A DNA stretch of 64,000 nucleotides from contig QZKU01000127.1 in the NCBI GenBank assembly GCA_003598085.1, forward strand, positions 24,334 to 88,333. The letters run 5' to 3'. The translations under genes were made by a program, and so were the position numbers. This DNA is from Candidatus Abyssobacteria bacterium SURF_5. Lineage in GTDB: Bacteria; Abyssobacteria; SURF-5. Below the pieces are notes generated by a model. It was not told the origin of the DNA. It saw only the letters and a program-made list of their open reading frames with translations, and ran no database searches. Positions 9,838 to 18,359 of this stretch are shown in pieces. How positions within the stretch are numbered: the first letter of the stretch is position 1; each line of letters starts with the position of its first letter.

Positions 9838-10236
9838 TCAACCGCCGGATACAGGAAGAGTTTTTCCCTTCTCGTGGGCCTCCCGGATTCTCGCGGCCAG
9901 CATATCGAGATCACACGGCTTGGTCAGATAGTCAAAGGCGCCCGTGCGCAAGCAGTCAAGCGCAGAGGCGAATGTGCCAAAGCCAGTAAGCATGATGATC
10001 TGCATGCGGGGCCTGAGTTTCTTGATTTCGCGCAAGGTCGTGGCGCCGTCCATGCCGGGCATGCTTAGATCGAGGACAACGACATCGAAGGGAACGTTCA
10101 CGATCTCCCGGAGGGCCTCGCCGCCATTGGCGACGGCGGTCGTCTCGAATCCGCGCTGGTTCAGAACGGCTGCGGTATTCGTTCCGAACCGCAGTTCGTC
10201 ATCTACGATCAGGACCCGGATTCTATCGGTCTCCAA
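9838..10236 (-). CDS. Receiver-only response regulator
   Basis: A single CheY-like receiver domain of 132 residues with no output domain. Acidic pair D12-D13, phosphoacceptor D56 (VVLDLSMPG), T84 (MLTG) and K106 (LTKPCD) are all present, so it should be phosphorylated normally. The best start is TTG at 10236: no in-frame ATG lies nearby upstream, and an AAGGA sits 10 bases before it. It lies between another receiver gene (10345-10752) and the GAPDH-PGK fusion, all on the minus strand, which suggests it carries signal from the kinase at 10731-12473 to the metabolic proteins downstream. The output partner cannot be read from sequence. Confidence 0.9.
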   Translation of the reverse strand: METDRIRVLIVDDELRFGTNTAAVLNQRGFETTAVANGGEALREIVNVPFDVVVLDLSMPGMDGATTLREIKKLRPRMQIIMLTGFGTFASALDCLRTGAFDYLTKPCDLDMLAARIREAHEKGKTLPVSGG

Positions 10237-10344
10237 GATGGCTGCATCCTTTCAGGAACCGGTTTAATCTCTTTGTAAGTTGCCCCAGCGGCATCTAAAG
10301 AAGGTATCTTCTGCGCCGGCCATCGCACCCGCTCTTGCTCTCGA

Positions 10345-10752
10345 TCATGACAACAAAGGCTCGCCCTCTCTCTTCACCTTGGCCTGTTTCTTGTAGAAGG
10401 CATCCTTTACCTTGAGATGCATCTCCTCGATCGAAATGGGCTTCATCAAATAGCCGGAAGCGCCAAGCTTCAACCCCTCGACTTCCGATTCAACCGAAAC
10501 ATGTCCGGTAAGCAGAATGACCTCGATATCGGGATGCTCCTCCTTGATTTTTCGGAGCGCTTCGATTCCGTCGATTCCCGGCATTTTGACGTCGAGCAGC
10601 ACGACGTCGATGGGGGATTCTTTCAGGATCCTCAAGGCATCCAGTCCATTCGTGCAGGTGGACGTGCTGATTCCCCGCTTTTCCAGCAGCTTGCGGTACG
10701 TAGCCAGAAAGCGTTCCTCGTCGTCAACGATCAAGAGGTTAATGGCGCCCAT
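10345..10752 (-). CDS. Receiver-only response regulator
   Basis: 135 residues, one receiver domain: D10-D11, phosphoacceptor D54 (LLDVKMPG), T82 (LLTG), K104 (LMKP). The C-terminus is a short Lys-rich tail with no DNA-binding domain. It overlaps the 3' end of the histidine kinase gene by 22 bases and has AAGGAG upstream of its ATG, so the kinase and this receiver are translationally coupled and very probably a cognate pair. Receiver-only proteins act by phosphorelay or protein-protein contact; the target here is unknown. Confidence 0.92.
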   Translation of the reverse strand: MGAINLLIVDDEERFLATYRKLLEKRGISTSTCTNGLDALRILKESPIDVVLLDVKMPGIDGIEALRKIKEEHPDIEVILLTGHVSVESEVEGLKLGASGYLMKPISIEEMHLKVKDAFYKKQAKVKREGEPLLS

Positions 10753-12473
10753 TTCGGCGACTCTCCTTGCAATGTTTTCGTTCCTTTTTCGTCTCTTTCG
10801 GGCGGACCGGCAAGCGGAAGCCGGACGGTGAACACCGTGCCCACATTCAGTTCACTGCTTACCATGATCTGCCCGCCCAACCGTTCAATAATTCCATAAC
10901 AGGTGCTCAGCCCGAGGCCGGTGCCTTGCCCAACCGGTTTTGTCGTAAAGAATGGGAGAAAAATTTTTTCCATGTGTTCCGCGGGAATGCCGGTGCCGTT
11001 GTCGGTGACCGCGATTGACATCTCGTCATCGGCAGACGAAGCCGTTATGCGGATTTCTCCTCCGCGCTTGGGCTTCAACGCATCGATCGCATTATTGAGC
11101 AAGTTCAGAAACACCTGTTGCAGTTGAAGCTGATCGCTCAGGATGACCGGCAGAGATGCCTCATACTCCTGAACGATACGAATATTCTCAACCTGAGCCC
11201 GCCGCTCGATCATGCCCACCACATCCGATATCAGAGACCGGATGTCAAACGTGTCGATCTTGGTCTCGGTCTTGCGCGCGAATCCCAGCAGACCTTCGGT
11301 GATGAGTTTTCCCCGCTCCACCTGCAGTGCGATCTGGTCGATCGATTCGCGGAGCAGCCTCAGATTCTCAGCGTCCACAATTCCGCCGTTCCGCTCCGCC
11401 TCCAACAGGATGTCTTTGATGTAAGCTTCTTCTCCTTTGATCACCTGGAGCGGGTTGTTCATCTCGTGAGCGACGCCTGCGCTCATCTCGCCGACTTCCG
11501 CCAGTTTGCCTGCCATGATCAACTGGGTGCCCATCCTGCGCTTTTCCATGTCAGCCATGGCCAACTGGTTCGCGACGCCCGAGGCGAGCATGAACGCCAT
11601 GAATACCGCCAATCCGCCGCCGGCAATGATCATGATAATAGCGATAACCACCGCCCGAATGAGTGGGGCGTAGGCGTCATTCAGCCCCTGCCTGACGATC
11701 AGGAACCAGTCCATCGGCTCTATTTTTCCGGCCGCGTATATGTGGCTTTCATCTTTATAATCGACCGCGGTAAAAGCGAAGATTGTTCTTTGGTCGAAAC
11801 GGTAGATCGAATGATCCGGGTCCACCTCCAGCAGTTCGCCCCCCGACCGGCGACGGGTTTGGAAGACGCCTTCCTCATTGACAATGTACGCCTCGCCGGT
11901 CTTGCCAACGCGCACGTTTTCCACAAGGTCATTGAAGTAAAACCAGTCGATCGTCGTCCGCAGATACCACGTCCGGCTGCCCTCATCGCGGCGGACGGCA
12001 ATAATGAAATGCGGCACATTTCTATACCCGAGAAACTGGTCGGATATATAAACGTCTTTCTGCTGCACCTGAAGGAACCATGGCGCCTGCGCATACTTCC
12101 TGCCTTCAAGTTCGAACGGCCCGACATATGCCACATGGTCCCCATTCTCATTGAACAAACCAATATCGAAAAAGGCGCGCGATCTCATCTGGAGCTGCTC
12201 AAAGATCGTCGCCAGATGCTCTTTATTGCTCAATTCGTCGAAACTATTGGAGGCGGCCACATACTGAAGATCAAAACAACGCTCGCGCAGGAAACCTTCA
12301 ATCATGTTGCGGTGCGCGTCGGCCACCCGAAGCAATTGCGTCTCCACCTGCGAGCGCAGGTTCGTGGCAAAATAGTAGACCAGCGTGCAGAAAACCAAGG
12401 CAAGCGTGACGAACGGCACAAGCAATACCCGTCTCAAAATGATCCGCCGGATATTCTTGAATTCACCAGCCAT
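10731..12473 (-). CDS. Sensor histidine kinase with extracytoplasmic Cache-type domain
   Basis: About 580 residues. The N-terminus holds a transmembrane helix (RVLLVPFVTLALVFCTLVYY), then a ~250-residue extracytoplasmic sensor with Cache features (FDIGLFNENGDHVAYVGPF; YISDQFLGYRNVPHFIIAVRR). A second membrane helix (VVIAIIMIIAGGGLAVFMAF) follows, then the H-box GVAHEMNNPLQVIKGEE and an HATPase domain with N-box NLLNNAIDAL and GTGLGLSTCYGIIERLGG. The frame opens at 12542, but the ATG at 12473 has GGGAG eight bases upstream and places the membrane helix correctly, so I use it. It overlaps the downstream receiver gene. A sigma-54 promoter (12562-12576) and a conserved upstream element (12666-12697) precede it. 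The ligand is unknown; Cache domains usually bind small organic molecules. Confidence 0.93.
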   Translation of the reverse strand: MAGEFKNIRRIILRRVLLVPFVTLALVFCTLVYYFATNLRSQVETQLLRVADAHRNMIEGFLRERCFDLQYVAASNSFDELSNKEHLATIFEQLQMRSRAFFDIGLFNENGDHVAYVGPFELEGRKYAQAPWFLQVQQKDVYISDQFLGYRNVPHFIIAVRRDEGSRTWYLRTTIDWFYFNDLVENVRVGKTGEAYIVNEEGVFQTRRRSGGELLEVDPDHSIYRFDQRTIFAFTAVDYKDESHIYAAGKIEPMDWFLIVRQGLNDAYAPLIRAVVIAIIMIIAGGGLAVFMAFMLASGVANQLAMADMEKRRMGTQLIMAGKLAEVGEMSAGVAHEMNNPLQVIKGEEAYIKDILLEAERNGGIVDAENLRLLRESIDQIALQVERGKLITEGLLGFARKTETKIDTFDIRSLISDVVGMIERRAQVENIRIVQEYEASLPVILSDQLQLQQVFLNLLNNAIDALKPKRGGEIRITASSADDEMSIAVTDNGTGIPAEHMEKIFLPFFTTKPVGQGTGLGLSTCYGIIERLGGQIMVSSELNVGTVFTVRLPLAGPPERDEKGTKTLQGESPKWAPLTS

Positions 12474-12561
12474 TAACCGAACTCCCGCGTCTTGCCCGTC
12501 GGTTCGCCCGAAATTCCTGTGATCAAAAGCATGGTTCAACATCCTCTAAGAAAACTGATGA

Positions 12562-12576
12562 GCAAATGTTATGCCG
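12562..12576 (-). promoter_or_regulatory. Candidate sigma-54 promoter of the kinase/GAPDH-PGK unit
   Basis: On the minus strand the bases read CGGCATAACATTTGC. This keeps the invariant GG-N10-GC spacing of -24/-12 promoters and the TTGC half, with C for T at the first base. The predicted start of transcription is near 12550, leaving about 77 bases of leader before the kinase ATG at 12473. Two other promoters in the window share the same CGGCA deviation and the same upstream element. Confidence 0.65.
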
Positions 12577-12665
12577 ATGCCATGGCTTCTCTGGGGGGGC
12601 GAAAACAGGCGTGAATTCGCTGCTTCAGCGGCCTGAAAAGGCAGGAAAATCTTCAATGATCCGCA

Positions 12666-12697
12666 GGAATCTTTTACATCTGTAAAGAAATCTGACA
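12666..12697 (-). promoter_or_regulatory. Conserved upstream activator element, copy A
   Basis: On the plus strand the core is TTTACA-TC-TGTAAA followed by N5 and CTGACA, that is TGTAAA-N5-CYGACA with an inverted half-site before it. The TGTAAA begins 105 bases upstream of the sigma-54 promoter edge. Copies B (21594-21624) and C (36853-36883) have the same core at nearly the same distance. Placement fits the enhancer of an NtrC-family activator; the protein is not identified. Confidence 0.65.
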
Positions 12698-12810
12698 AGC
12701 CGGCTTATGGAAACACGAGAGCGACCTTTTCATCTTGAATGTCCGTCGAGAGCCGGTGGATCAAGGACAAAATTCGTGGCGGGGTTATTCGAAAAGAAGC
12801 GCGTTTTCAT

Positions 12811-14703
12811 CTAATCGAAATCCAGATCAAAGGTATAGATACCTTCGCTGAGCGTGCTTCTCATCTTCAGGCCGCTCTTTTGCAGCAATGACTGCGCCGG
12901 TTTGTTTTCTCGCAGAACCTCGGCCGTAAATCCGCTTATCCCGTTGCGCCGCGCGATCGTTACCAGATACTTCAGCAGGAAACTCCCGATTCCACGCTTC
13001 TGCCAGCTATCGCGGACAAGCAGCGCGATTTCCGCCTTGTTGGTGCGTGGGTCCAGATAGTATCGGCCGATAGCGATGATTTCATCGCCGTGCGCCTCGG
13101 GGACCGTCCCCACGAGCGAAACATCGTTTCGACGGTTGATGTACGCGAAATCCTGCATCTGCCGCTGCGGGATGCGCTTCATATGGGACATGTAACGGTA
13201 GTACATCGCCTGCTGAGAAACCGCGTAAAACAAGTCCCTGATTCGCGGCTCGTCAGTCGGGTGTATCGGACGGAAGTTGATCTGAGTTCCGTCATCCAAC
13301 AGCAGCGAGGTGCGCAAATCCTGGGGACCCAGCAGGAGCTTGCCGTCGGTATCACCCAACTCGCCCGCCAGCTCCGGACGGATATACTTCGCCTTTACCG
13401 CCTCCTGGAGCAGCTTTGCGCGAAAATCGGGATGCGAAATGCTGATCAGCGCAAGAGCGCGATCCTGAACGCTTTTCCCGTGAAGATATGCGATCCCGTA
13501 TTCCGTCACGACGTAATGGACATCGCCCCGCGTTGTAACAACTCCCGCGCCCGCGCTCAAGTGAGTGACAATCCTTGAAACTTTGCCTTCCTGCGCCGTT
13601 GAAGGAAGCGCGATAATCGCTTTCCCGCCGGGCGCCCTGGCGGCGCCTCGATTGAAGTCGACCTGCCCGCCGATCCCGGAGAAAAACTTGGTGCCCAGCG
13701 AATCCGAACAGACCTGGCCGGTCAGGTCAACCTCGAGCGCAACATTGATGGCCACCATCTTATGCTGCTGCCCGATGACAAAAACATCATTCACATATTC
13801 GGTCGGGTGAAATGAGAAGAAGGGATTGTTGTCGATGTAGTCATAAAGCTTCCGGCTCCCCATGCAGAAGCTGGCAACAATTTTCCCGCGGTCTATCGAC
13901 TTGCGTTTGCCCGTGACCGCGCCCGCCTCGATAAGATCGATCAAGGCGTCGGAGAACATCTCCGTATGAATTCCCAAATCCCTCTTCTCTCTGAGAAACT
14001 CGAGCACCGCCTGCGGAATCCGTCCGATCCCGAATTCGACCGTCGAGCCGTCCTCGATCAGAGCGGCGACGTATTCGCCGATCCTGCGCGTGACCTCGGT
14101 CGGCTGCGCCTGCGTGATCTCGTACAGCGGCTCGTCGACCGGCACCAGAATATCAAGATCATTAATATGAATAAAGCTGTCTCCCAGCGTCCGCGGCATT
14201 TGCGGGTTCACCTGCGCAATCACCAGAGCGGCGTTCTCGGCCGCGCTCTTCACGATGTCAACCGATATCCCCAGACTGCAGAGTCCCAGACGATCCGGCG
14301 GCGTCACCTGAATAAGCGCGGAATCAAGCGGCAATTGCCCCGATTTGAAAAGCTTCGGAATGTCGGAAAGGAATATCGGCGTGTAATCGCCCAGACCCTC
14401 CTGAATGATATTGCGCACGTTCTCGGCAATGAAGAAACTGTTCACCCGGAAATGCTCCGCCAGTTCTTTGTGCGCGTAGGGCGCTTCGCCAAAGGTGAGC
14501 AGGTGCACTATTTCCGTGTCGGCAAGCTCATTCGACCGGGCCGTCAGCGCGCGAACAAGCTCCTGCGGCGTCGCACAGCCCGTCCCGATAAACACTCGGT
14601 GACCGGGCATTATTTCAGCCACCGCTTCCTCGGCGGTGGCGATCATCGACCGGTACTTCTCCCGCCAATCAGGATCAAATACATATTTCCGTTGTTCCGT
14701 CAT
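12811..14703 (-). CDS. Acetyl-CoA hydrolase/CoA-transferase fused to GNAT acetyltransferase
   Basis: 630 residues. Residues 1-~450 match the acetyl-CoA hydrolase / 4-hydroxybutyrate CoA-transferase family (GHRVFIGTGCATPQELV; LIQVTPPDRLGLCSLGISVD; VEFGIGRIPQAV; GGQVDFNRGAARAPGGKAI; TEYGIAYLHGKSVQDRA). Residues ~470-630 are a GNAT domain (FRPIHPTDEPRIRDLFYAV; IALLVRDSWQKRGIGSFLLKYL, the acetyl-CoA-binding segment). This two-domain arrangement is a known bacterial type; the GNAT part may acetylate a partner such as an acyl-CoA synthetase, though its target here is inferred only from position. It overlaps the upstream ADP-forming acyl-CoA synthetase by 4 bases (ATGA), so the two are co-translated. 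Its role is likely exchange of CoA between acetyl-CoA and an organic acid in the cytoplasm. Confidence 0.92.
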   Translation of the reverse strand: MTEQRKYVFDPDWREKYRSMIATAEEAVAEIMPGHRVFIGTGCATPQELVRALTARSNELADTEIVHLLTFGEAPYAHKELAEHFRVNSFFIAENVRNIIQEGLGDYTPIFLSDIPKLFKSGQLPLDSALIQVTPPDRLGLCSLGISVDIVKSAAENAALVIAQVNPQMPRTLGDSFIHINDLDILVPVDEPLYEITQAQPTEVTRRIGEYVAALIEDGSTVEFGIGRIPQAVLEFLREKRDLGIHTEMFSDALIDLIEAGAVTGKRKSIDRGKIVASFCMGSRKLYDYIDNNPFFSFHPTEYVNDVFVIGQQHKMVAINVALEVDLTGQVCSDSLGTKFFSGIGGQVDFNRGAARAPGGKAIIALPSTAQEGKVSRIVTHLSAGAGVVTTRGDVHYVVTEYGIAYLHGKSVQDRALALISISHPDFRAKLLQEAVKAKYIRPELAGELGDTDGKLLLGPQDLRTSLLLDDGTQINFRPIHPTDEPRIRDLFYAVSQQAMYYRYMSHMKRIPQRQMQDFAYINRRNDVSLVGTVPEAHGDEIIAIGRYYLDPRTNKAEIALLVRDSWQKRGIGSFLLKYLVTIARRNGISGFTAEVLRENKPAQSLLQKSGLKMRSTLSEGIYTFDLDFD

Positions 14704-16805
14704 TGCCGAGCCTCTCTTTTCGATAAGATGATGCGCGCATCAGCAACAATGGGCTCAGTCCCGATCTCCCCGACGATCAGCGGGCTGATATCGAGCTCCT
14801 GTATCTGCGGGAAATCCGTCACCAGTTGACTTATCCGCTGAAGCCCGTTGGCGATGGCGCCCAGGTCTACGCCGGGCTGACCGCGCGTTCCTGTCAATAA
14901 CGCATACGACCGGCTTTCCGACAGCATCTGCATCGCCTCCTGAGCCGTTATCGGAGCGAGATGAAACGAGACGTCTTTCATCACCTCCACAAAGATGCCG
15001 CCGAGCCCGAACATCAGCATGGGGCCGAACTGAGGGTCGCGATTCATTCCAAGGATTACTTCGCGGCCGGGAGGACACATCTTCTCGACGTAAACGCCCT
15101 CGAGCTCCACATCGGGCATTCGCTCGCGCACGCGCAGCAACATCAGGTCGCACGCATCGCGAACGTCTTCGGGGTTCGATAGCCGCAGCTTGATCCCGCC
15201 GATATCGGATTTGTGCACGATGTGGGGCGACACGATCTTCAATGCAACGGGATAGCCCATCCGATTCGCTATCTCAACAGCTTCACTCGCGCTCATCACC
15301 ATGTGCCCTTCGGGAACGGTAAATCCATATGCCCGCAGAATCTCTTTTGTCTTCACCTCTCCCACGTACGTGCGGCCGGCTCGCAGCTGACGCGCAATAA
15401 TCCGCTCCACCCGGCGCCGGTGAACCGGGAAACGCGTCACCACGCGAGGAGGACGCCGCCTCCAGGACGCATACTCGCAGAGCGCGCGAAGCGCGGCGAC
15501 CGCGCGCTCAGGAGAAGGATAGTCCGGCAAATTCGAATTGAGCATCTCGCTCCGACCCGGCAGCTGCGCATCACTGCCGATAAAAGCAGCCAGAACGGGT
15601 TTATTCCCGCGGATGCACCCGGCAACGACGCGCGCCGTTTCGGAACAATTCGTCATAACCTTCGGCGTCAGGATGATAATGACCGCGTCAACCGCTTCAT
15701 TATCCAATGCGGCGTTCACCGCATCCTCATACCGATCGCAATCAGCGTCTCCCAAAACATCTATGGGATTATCCGCGGTCACCGAATAAGGAGCCTTCCC
15801 GCGCAATGCGGTGGAAGAACCCCGTTGCGGAGAGGCCAGCGACAGGCCGCAATGCTCGACGGCGTCGGCCGCCAGAATGCCCGGGCCGTATGCATTACTG
15901 ATAATTGCTATTCGATCACCTTTCGGGAGCGGCTGAGTGGCAAACGCGGCCGCATAATCAAGCAGTTTTTCAAAGCTGTCCGCCCGGATCACGCCCGAAC
16001 GGTTAAACGCTGCGCCATATGCGATATCCGATCCGGCCAGACTGCCCGTGTGCGAGGAAGCGGCCTTCATTCCCGCGCGTGTAGTCCCTGCTTTCAGGAT
16101 GACGACGGGCTTCATTGACGCAGCCGTCTCCGCCACTTTCACAAATTCATCGCCGGAACTGATGCTCTCAAGATATCCCACAATCACCCGGGTCTGCTCG
16201 TCCTCGGAGAATGCTTGAAGAAAATCGATTTCCGTCAGGTCCGCCCTGTTCCCGATCCCGACCATCTTCGCCAGCCCGAGATGGCTTCTCGATGCCCAAT
16301 CCATTATGGCCGTGCACACTGCGCCGGATTGAGAGATAACCGATATCCCGCCTTCGTGAGGAAAATGGGGAATGATCGAAGCGTTCAGAGAGTTGCCCGT
16401 ATTGATCAGGCCGGGACAGTTCGGCCCCAGAAGACGCACTTTTTTGGCGGCGCATATCTGCGCAATCCGGCTTTCAATCTCGGCGCCTTCAGGCGAGGCT
16501 TCTCGAAAACCGGCGGTTATCAGCGCTATCGCTTTGGCGCCCGCAAAAATCGCATCTTCAACCGCGGCCAGCACCGCGGGAACCGGAATTGCTATGACTG
16601 CAAGGTCTATGGGTATGCCGCACGTCCTGAGATTCTCACAGCACTTTATGCCCCGCACCCGATCGGCAAGCGGATTTACCGGCACGATGTTTCCCGCGTA
16701 ACCGCAGTCGATCAGGTTCGCCAAAATGTCGTGACCGACTTTGCCGGGACTGCGCGAGGCGCCGATTACGGCAACGCTCTTGGGATACAGCAACGGTTCC
16801 AGCAT
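14700..16805 (-). CDS. Acetate/acyl-CoA ligase (ADP-forming), fused alpha-beta type
   Basis: About 701 residues. The CoA-binding domain starts right after the chosen ATG (LLYPKSVAVIGASRSPGKVG). It is followed by the two succinyl-CoA-ligase-like domains with the phospho-His segment SSHTGSLAGSD, and a C-terminal ATP-grasp domain (TKEILRAYGFTVPEG; VALKIVSPHIVHKSDIGG; LMFGLGGIFVEVMKDVSF). The enzyme interconverts acyl-CoA + ADP + Pi and acid + ATP + CoA, which conserves energy in anaerobes. The frame stays open to 16883 but the domain start supports 16805. Its 3' end overlaps the CoA-transferase-GNAT gene, so the GNAT domain could act on it. A paralogue lies at 34462-36642. Acyl-group specificity cannot be told from sequence. 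Confidence 0.92.
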   Translation of the reverse strand: MLEPLLYPKSVAVIGASRSPGKVGHDILANLIDCGYAGNIVPVNPLADRVRGIKCCENLRTCGIPIDLAVIAIPVPAVLAAVEDAIFAGAKAIALITAGFREASPEGAEIESRIAQICAAKKVRLLGPNCPGLINTGNSLNASIIPHFPHEGGISVISQSGAVCTAIMDWASRSHLGLAKMVGIGNRADLTEIDFLQAFSEDEQTRVIVGYLESISSGDEFVKVAETAASMKPVVILKAGTTRAGMKAASSHTGSLAGSDIAYGAAFNRSGVIRADSFEKLLDYAAAFATQPLPKGDRIAIISNAYGPGILAADAVEHCGLSLASPQRGSSTALRGKAPYSVTADNPIDVLGDADCDRYEDAVNAALDNEAVDAVIIILTPKVMTNCSETARVVAGCIRGNKPVLAAFIGSDAQLPGRSEMLNSNLPDYPSPERAVAALRALCEYASWRRRPPRVVTRFPVHRRRVERIIARQLRAGRTYVGEVKTKEILRAYGFTVPEGHMVMSASEAVEIANRMGYPVALKIVSPHIVHKSDIGGIKLRLSNPEDVRDACDLMLLRVRERMPDVELEGVYVEKMCPPGREVILGMNRDPQFGPMLMFGLGGIFVEVMKDVSFHLAPITAQEAMQMLSESRSYALLTGTRGQPGVDLGAIANGLQRISQLVTDFPQIQELDISPLIVGEIGTEPIVADARIILSKREARQ

Positions 16806-16999
16806 ATTCGTAGAATCTTTGTACCGCGGTTCCCGGGTTTGGCCCAGAAAAAAACCACCTCTTCCCCCTCCGGTGAACCGCAAAAATGTTATTATCCAGC
16901 AGATACAGGCGCTCGCCGAACAACCGCTCGAATTGTCAGCGGGTTCTTTAAGCTAAAAAGAATATATTCCGCCTTCCCACGCATGTCAAGCCAAGGGCA

Positions 17000-18241
17000 T
17001 CACGCCGCCTTCAGACCCGGCGCCACCAGTTGTTCCTCATGCGGCGCTTTCGTTACGAAGGTCAGCGCGGCCGCAACAAGCATCACGAAACCGGCAATCA
17101 CATAGGCCTGGTTAAACGAGCCGGTCGCGTCGAAAATCCTGCCGGATACGATCGGCAAAACGAGCCCGCCGACTCCCCACGCCGTGAAGACCAGGCCGTA
17201 GTTGACGCCGAAATTCTTCAGACCGTAATAGTCTTTTGTCGCCGACGGAAACAGCGACAGGCAGGCTCCGTAGTTGAAGCCGACGACCATCGAATAGGCG
17301 ACCAGCATCGCCAACTGGTCCTGCAGGCGAAGCGTAAACATCAGGACCGCCTGCACCGCAAACACGATGAGCATTGTCGCGGTTCGACCGATCCTGTCCG
17401 AGAGCACCCCGGCAATCACGCGGCCGCCCGCATTGCCCACCGCAAGCAGCGCCACCAGGACGAATCCCGCCGTGGAACCGCTCTGCAGCTCCACGATCTT
17501 CGCCAGCTTCCCGATGATCATCAGACCTGCGCCCGCCCCGCATGCGAACATGAACCAAAGCAAGTAGAACTGCGGAGTCCGCATCATTGACAGCCAATCG
17601 TATTCGTGGACGGGAGCCGCGGGTATTCCCCTATGCACCATCGAAGCCGACGAAGCCGGAACGTATTCCTTGGGCGGATTGCGCAAGAACTGCGCGAGAA
17701 CCACCACGACCAGAAGAAAAGCGATGCCGAAAATCCTCATGGCGACCTGGACGCCGAATGCCGCGATCAGATACCTGGCGAGAGGCGCCGCATACACTGA
17801 CGCCAGACCGAATCCCGCCACCACAATCCCCGCTATCAGGCCCGTCCGCTCGCGCGGAAACCACTTGACGGCGGGTGGTGTCGCCGAGGCATACCCGAAC
17901 CCGATCCCTGCTCCTGCCAACAAACCAAACCCCAGCACAAATACCGTGAGCGAAGTGCTCGCGCTCGCGAGCAAAAAGCCCAATCCGGTCAAAACACCGC
18001 CCATGGTCGCCACCTTGCGCGGGCCGATCTTATCCTGCATCCGCCCGGCAACCACCATGACAAGAGCGAAAACGATGCATGCAATCGAATAAGGGAGCGC
18101 TCGCTGAGCCTCGTTCCACCCCCATTCCTGCGGAATCGCTTTCGAGATGACACTCCACGTATAAAGAACCCCGAGAGCAAGGTTGATGCCTGTCCCGGAG
18201 AGAGCGACGGTCCATCCATAATTCCTGACGTTCTGATTCAT
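17000..18241 (-). CDS. MFS transporter of the oxalate/formate antiporter (OFA) family
   Basis: 413 residues with about twelve hydrophobic helices. The N-terminal NYGWTVALSGTGINLALGVLYTWSVISKAI and the helix-2/3 loop GRMQDKIGPRKVATMGG are characteristic of OFA-family proteins, which exchange or import small mono- and dicarboxylates. It sits between the ADP-forming acyl-CoA ligase and the AMP-forming acetyl-CoA synthetase on the same strand, so import or export of acetate or a similar acid is the best guess. GAGGTGATGGC precedes the ATG. The substrate is inferred from context only. Confidence 0.9.
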   Translation of the reverse strand: MNQNVRNYGWTVALSGTGINLALGVLYTWSVISKAIPQEWGWNEAQRALPYSIACIVFALVMVVAGRMQDKIGPRKVATMGGVLTGLGFLLASASTSLTVFVLGFGLLAGAGIGFGYASATPPAVKWFPRERTGLIAGIVVAGFGLASVYAAPLARYLIAAFGVQVAMRIFGIAFLLVVVVLAQFLRNPPKEYVPASSASMVHRGIPAAPVHEYDWLSMMRTPQFYLLWFMFACGAGAGLMIIGKLAKIVELQSGSTAGFVLVALLAVGNAGGRVIAGVLSDRIGRTATMLIVFAVQAVLMFTLRLQDQLAMLVAYSMVVGFNYGACLSLFPSATKDYYGLKNFGVNYGLVFTAWGVGGLVLPIVSGRIFDATGSFNQAYVIAGFVMLVAAALTFVTKAPHEEQLVAPGLKAA

Positions 18242-18359
18242 GCCATCACCTCAAGACCGGCCCGTCGTCGGCCGGACTGGCGGCAATTGGTCGAATCCGC
18301 TTTCGCAACGGCAACCGCTGATTGCGCCGGTCCGCCACGACAGGAAAAAGCCGCTCCGG

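Noticed and set aside
11118..12476. Plus-strand open frame of 452 codons
   Set aside because: Antisense to the sensor kinase; composition typical of an antisense shadow.
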